Assembly (NCBI RefSeq): GCF_027172205.1
Contig: NC_070614.1
Coordinates: forward strand, 47,122,001 to 47,186,000
From: Podarcis raffonei
Lineage: Eukaryota > Chordata > Lepidosauria > Squamata > Lacertidae
DNA length: 64,000 bases
Direction of reading: 5' to 3'
Within the stretch, counting starts at the first letter, position 1. Each line of letters starts with the position of its first letter. The position numbers were made by a program, and so were the translations under genes. This document shows positions 59,679 through 64,000 of this stretch, in pieces. Below the pieces are notes generated by a model. The model had not been told where the DNA came from. It did not search any database and saw nothing but the letters and a program-made list of their open reading frames with translations.

Positions 59679-60126
59679 ATGGAGCTCTTCTTGCTCTTGT
59701 TTCCCTTGGTGGCTTTTTCAAAAGGTAAGGGAAGTTCTGCAATGTTAATTTACTTCATGGGGCCATTAGATGACGAACAGCCATTCATTGTTATCTTTTC
59801 TCTTTCCAAGGGGTCTCCTCAGACATTCAGCTTGTATCATCTGGGCCAGGAATAGTGAGACCTGAAGAGAATCTCAACCTGCTTTGTAAAGTCACAGGTT
59901 TCTCCATCTCTACTCAGTCCTATTGGTGGAGTTGGATCCGTCAAGCTCCTGGGAAAGGTCTGGAATGGATTGCATGGATATACCCCTATAATGGAGAAAC
60001 AAGATATGCCCCTTCTCTGAAGAGCCGAGCAAGCATTTCTTCAGATGTCTCAAAGAATGAGTTCTCCCTCCAGCTGAACTCCCTGACAGCTGCAGACTCC
60101 GCTGTATATTTCTGTGCCTGAGAAGA
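59679..60126 (+). CDS. IGHV: IGHV segment V9 (clan II-like) with a stop codon just before its RSS
   Basis: Leader 59679-59724 ([15 protein letters not shown]), 86-bp intron, V exon 59811-60126; mature V from 59822 ([20 protein letters not shown]). [40 protein letters not shown] and YFCA are intact. The second codon after the conserved Cys is TGA (60119-60121), five bases before the V end, where relatives carry a sense codon. End trimming during V(D)J joining could remove it, so the segment may still be usable. A close duplicate of V8. Confidence 0.88.
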
Positions 60127-60165
60127 CACAGTGAGAGAAAGCCTATTGGGCCCTGTTCAAAAAGT
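60127..60165 (+). other. V9 RSS with atypical nonamer
   Basis: CACAGTG (60127-60133), 23 bp, TCAAAAAGT (60157-60165), as in V8. Confidence 0.9.
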
Positions 60166-60873
60166 AGAAGTCCTGCTTCTATAAACAAATAGACTGTGAA
60201 AGTTTTGACAGAGCAATTCTACATTCCACAGATGATGCGGAAAAATATCCAAACTGCCTGCCTCTTCAATCTGCAACTTAATCCAGAAATGATTATACTG
60301 ATGGAAACCTACAGAAGTAACACACAATAGAAATAGAAAAATGTGGATCAGTACAACGTTGTATCAAGTGACTTTGCTGCAAAATCAATATCCAGTTTTG
60401 TAAATACATGATTATCTGTGTTTTGTCTGGTCACACCTCTGAGTTATGGTTCCAGGCGATTCTCACTGGGGAGAGCATTCCACAAACAGGGAGCCATTGC
60501 AGAAAAGGCTCCTTCTCATTTTCTCACCCTCCAGACATCATGTGGAGGAGGAACATGAACAAAGGGCCTCAAATGATGATCTCAGTGTCCAGATCAGTTC
60601 TATGAATCTTTAATTTACACCAAGGACCATCAAACATTCTGCAATGGGCACTACACACAAACACCACAACCAGCCACACACCGCAGCTTGTTCTATTGGT
60701 TACACTAAAGAGCTTCTTTAAAATTTCTATTGTGGAGAGAGGATACTGTGAGAAGTGTGCTCGCCCTTTGCAGTCTACCTCATTGTGGGCAGGCACTCCC
60801 CTGCGTGCCAGGATCTGACTTGGGATTCCCAGACATCACAGGAAGGCTCTACCAAACTTGTTGCTTAACTACC
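60166..60873. other. 3' flank of V9
   Basis: Copy of the V8 flank to about 60420, then unrecognised sequence. Confidence 0.4.
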
Positions 60874-61219
60874 GTATATACTCGAGTATAAGTCGGCTTT
60901 TTCAGCTTATTTTTTATGCTGAAAAAGCCCCCTCGGCTTATACTCGATTGAGGGTCCCTGTCGGCAGCTGTCAGCTGTGGTGGCGGAGGAAGTAGCAGCC
61001 TGATAGCAGCCATTTCGGGCTGTTTGTTCTTCCTCCGCCGCTGCCGCCACCAGCCTCTGACCTCTCGGCAGCACCCTAGGTAGGCAGGAGGGGCTGGGAG
61101 GAAGAGGTTTGTGGTGTGGTGAAACAGCTTATACTCGAGTCAATAAGTTTTCCCATTTTTTTGTGGTAAAATTAGGTTCCTCGGCTTATATTCGGTCGGC
61201 TTATACTCGAGTATATATG
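60874..61219. mobile_element. MITE with TATACTCGAGTATAAG inverted ends
   Basis: CGTATATACTCGAGTATAAG at the left and CTTATACTCGAGTATATATG at the right. Both ends carry an internal palindrome around CTCGAG. The body includes GGCGGAGGAAGTAGCAGCC. No coding capacity. Confidence 0.75.
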
Positions 61220-61860
61220 GGTAATTTGCCCTGTCCACTTGCCTTATCAAGTGAATCGGGAGCAAGCATGGGCAACCAAGTTAAAGGACGTTCCTCCAGT
61301 ATATAATACAGACCCGTGGCTTGTTCTGCAGCCACTTTTCGTTGGATCCCCACCCACCCACTTTACATATTGCTATTGCATGTTGTTCTGCTCCACTTTG
61401 CTATGGCATAGTCGATCACCGTGTTGGGGGCCAGGTTAAAATTTTCCAACTCAGCCCTCTGATTTTTGCCATCCTCACTGTAATTGTCACAACTTTGACA
61501 GTTTAGGCATTGGGTAGGTATAGTGTTGCTCTGAGGTGCGGTTGTAGCCCCTGCCTTTGAAACGGGGTATCCTGTTAAAGGGATCATGGGGAGACGCTTC
61601 TGTCCGGACCCCCAGGCAGGGGTGAGGTGCCACAACACTCCCCAGGTGCAATCCAGTGGGGGAGATACCCCTTGATGTAGGTCAGGGACTCCCTCATTTC
61701 TTCTTGTCCCCAAAATACAAGTTCTTTTTGCAGGAAGGGGGGGTATACAAAATACCTATGTCAAACTTTTGTTGTCAATAAAGTTGTGGCCTGATTTCAC
61801 CCAAGTATTGGTTGTTGTGTTATTCTTGGTATTGGGGAGGACCAAAGGGAGGATGCCTTG
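61220..61860. repeat. Unassigned repeat-like stretch with AATAAA end
   Basis: Ends TTGTTGTCAATAAAGTTGTG then CAAGTATTGGTTGTTGTGTT, which looks like the 3' end of a dispersed element. The family is unknown to me, with no recognisable protein. Confidence 0.35.
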
Positions 61861-62532
61861 ACATGCAAACAGGGAATGTTTCTGAACGTGCATATGCACC
61901 CATATAACACCCCCCCCCCAATGTAAACAAAGCTTTTGTATTTCTCATTCACATCTTACAGAGACAGGATTCCCCATGCCAAAGCAAGGGGCTATGTCAT
62001 GTGCTCTTCTATTCTATATTAAGACAGGATTCTTATACATATGCTATTCATGTATCTTTTTTATTTAAAGCCTTTAAGAGAGAGCATTCCACGGATATTT
62101 CATTTCTTTGCTGAGCTGTGATCTACAGTGTTAATCTAGATTTTTCTTCCACTGCATTTGACCATATCATTGCAGCCCAATTCCTCTCCACAGTTATGCT
62201 AAGAAATTGTTCCCCACCTTTGATGGTACAAGCACTGGGCATGCTGAAAGTGATGGAGTTTCTGAAAACCTGCGTTGCTCTTTTTTCTGAGAGTTATACA
62301 TAAAATCATCCCTGTATAGACCTATACAAACTGTGCAGCAGCAAAGAAGGAGATTTCTGACAAAGTGCAGACATGACTCAAGTCCCTCACTTCCCAGAGT
62401 CTCTGTTGATGCTTTTATACTAACGAGTATTTAAATCTTCAGAGAGAGCTTCCTCTTTAAATCAGTCAGAGAACCTCCCTTCCCATGCATACCACTTCTT
62501 GCTTAACTCTCTCAAAGAATCAGATAAGGAAA

Positions 62533-62973
62533 ATGATAGTTTTACTTCAACTTGTTTTCTTTTCAGCAGCTTGGGGAGGTAAATTCATTTTTCCAGTTGA
62601 AGAAAGCTGATACAGTCTGGGTGTTTATAACATGGATCTGGTCTCTCAATATGCCTTTCTTTCTAGGTGTCCAATCGGAGGTCCAGCTGGTTGAGTCTGG
62701 GGGAGATGTGAAAAGGCCTGGGGAGTCCCTCCACCTCTCCTGCCAAGCCTCTGGGTTCAACTTTGGGAATGCTTACATGAACTGGGTGAGACAGGCTCCT
62801 GGAAAAGGCCTGGAATGGGTGGCCTACATATATCCCCAATCTAATTACATTTCCTACATGGATAAAGTGAAGGGAAGATTCACCGTCTCCAGGGACAATT
62901 CTAATAGCCTCCTCTATCTGCAAATGAACAGTCTTAAACTGGAAGACTCGGCTGTGTATTACTGTGCAGGAGA
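62533..62973 (+). CDS. IGHV: IGHV segment V10 (clan III-like), apparently functional
   Basis: Leader 62533-62578 ([15 protein letters not shown]), 88-bp intron, V exon 62667-62973; mature V from 62678 ([20 protein letters not shown]). [40 protein letters not shown] and YYCAGD are open. The octamer position reads ATTTAAAT (62429-62436), a poor match, so the promoter may be weak. Closest to V6 in leader, intron and V exon. Confidence 0.93.
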
Positions 62974-63012
62974 CACAGTGAGAGGAAGTGAATCTGGAGC
63001 CAAGCAAAAACC
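62974..63012 (+). other. V10 RSS (23-RSS)
   Basis: CACAGTG (62974-62980), 23 bp, GCAAAAACC (63004-63012). Confidence 0.95.
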
Positions 63013-63603
63013 CTCCTTTGCCCACAGCTGCCCTTTGAATTGATTCAGCTGCAAGAGACTGAAGAAACATTTAAGAAACAAATGATTCTTTTTTGTCCTT
63101 TTTGGTGTGTCAGCACTCCCCCAACTGTTTCTTATTTAGGTCAATGTGGCCCCAAGACATATTTTAGGTCAGGATTTTACATGGGTTCAAGCAGCAAGCC
63201 GTGGTTCAATTCTTGCTTCTCTCCCTCTTTTACATGAATTACATATGACACACATGATGCCCAATGTTCATTTTTTTTCTTTTTGGAAGTTAGGGTCTTT
63301 TTAAGGCTCACGTGTGTGCATTTGCCTATGGTGAGGTCATATGATGTTTTCTTTATGTAGTGCATATACTTTATTTAGTTGTCGTAAAGCATTTTTCATG
63401 GCCTCTGGGTGTGGATATTTATTCATTGGGAGAAATGTTGGAGTAGGGACACCATCTCTCCACACAAGACTCTGCTTCTCCTAAAACATCTTAGTGTCTT
63501 CCTGCAAAGCAATCATATATGACAATTCAGATATGCATGTGTAACAAGGGCTTTTATTTATGCAGAGAGCCGCCTATCAAAATACACAAACATTGTAAAT
63601 ATA
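63013..63603. other. 3' flank of V10, nothing recognised
   Basis: No gene, RNA or repeat recognised. Confidence 0.35.
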
Positions 63604-63845
63604 CATTGGTACCTCAGGTTAAGAACTTAAATCGATCTGGCGGTCCATTCTTAACCTGAAACTGTTCTTAACCTGAGGTACCACTTTGGCCAATGGGGCC
63701 TCCCGCTGCCGCCGCACCGCCACTGCACGATTTCTATTCTCATCCTGAAGCAAAGTTCTTAACCCGAGGTACTATTTCTGGGTTAGCAGAGTCTGTAACC
63801 TGAAGCGTCTATAACCTGAAGTGTCTTTAACCCAAGGTACCACTC
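63604..63845. mobile_element. Tigger-like MITE
   Basis: CATTGGTACCTCAGGTTAAG ... TTAACCCAAGGTACCACT; the same body as 27609-27850 in reverse (TTCTTAACCTGAGGTACC, ATTTCTGGGTTAGCAGAG). Confidence 0.75.
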
Positions 63846-63935
63846 TATTAGATAGATTAGATGATAGATGATAGATAGATGATAAATAGATAAATGATAG
63901 ATGATAGATATAGATGATAGATGATAGATGATAGA
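63846..63935. repeat. (GATA)n microsatellite
   Basis: GATAGAT and GATGATA units over about 90 bases. Confidence 0.9.
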
Positions 63936-64000
63936 GTCTCTCTCTCATTCTGCAAGTGGATTTATACAATCAAAAGAAATGCATCTGGTGAGACTGAAAG

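Overview
This window is vertebrate nuclear DNA, almost certainly from a squamate reptile and probably a lizard. The repeats point there: Sauria-type tRNA SINEs, 5'-truncated BovB LINE tails, CR1 and L2 LINE ends, and many CAGTGGTACC-type Tigger-like MITEs. A lacertid is my best guess, but only from memory of its repeats.

Left part (1-24.8 kb, minus strand): a tandem array of type-2 vomeronasal receptor genes (V2R, family C GPCRs). Two genes can be assembled as complete, open six-exon genes: 12502->4778 (871 aa) and 24772->18379 (891 aa). Exons 2, 3, 5 and 6 have the same lengths in both. A third gene enters only through its first exon (978->758). A DD34E Tc1-type transposon split by an L2-type LINE lies between the two complete genes.

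Middle (24.8-33.8 kb): a repeat-rich spacer, then an intronless, fully open plasma-membrane calcium ATPase (ATP2B family) reading frame of about 1108 aa on the minus strand (32027->28698). All P-type ATPase signatures are intact, but the C-terminal tail is short. It looks like an old, maintained retrogene.

Right part (33.8-64 kb, plus strand): immunoglobulin heavy-chain V segments. Nine have a leader exon, short intron, V exon and 23-bp-spacer RSS; one is degenerate. Two families are interleaved: clan III-like at 34.2, 40.8, 47.6, 53.7 and 62.7 kb (plus the pseudogene at 45.9 kb), and clan II-like at 37.7, 45.0, 56.5 and 59.8 kb. Octamer and TATA-like promoter boxes are visible upstream. Block duplications (V1-V2 versus V3-V4, and V8 versus V9) explain the order, and copy-specific transposon insertions date after them. 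No D, J or constant segments were seen. Since all V segments point right, the rest of the IGH locus should lie to the right, and the window would then cover the 5' border of IGHV against a chemoreceptor cluster.

Most unusual points: an inverted orphan IGHV promoter plus intact leader exon (48300->48092) aimed back at V6; a V segment with an in-frame stop just before its RSS (V9); a duplicated splice acceptor in the V4 leader intron; and the intact calcium-pump retrogene at the border of the two multigene families. All coordinates and translations were read by eye; no searches were run.
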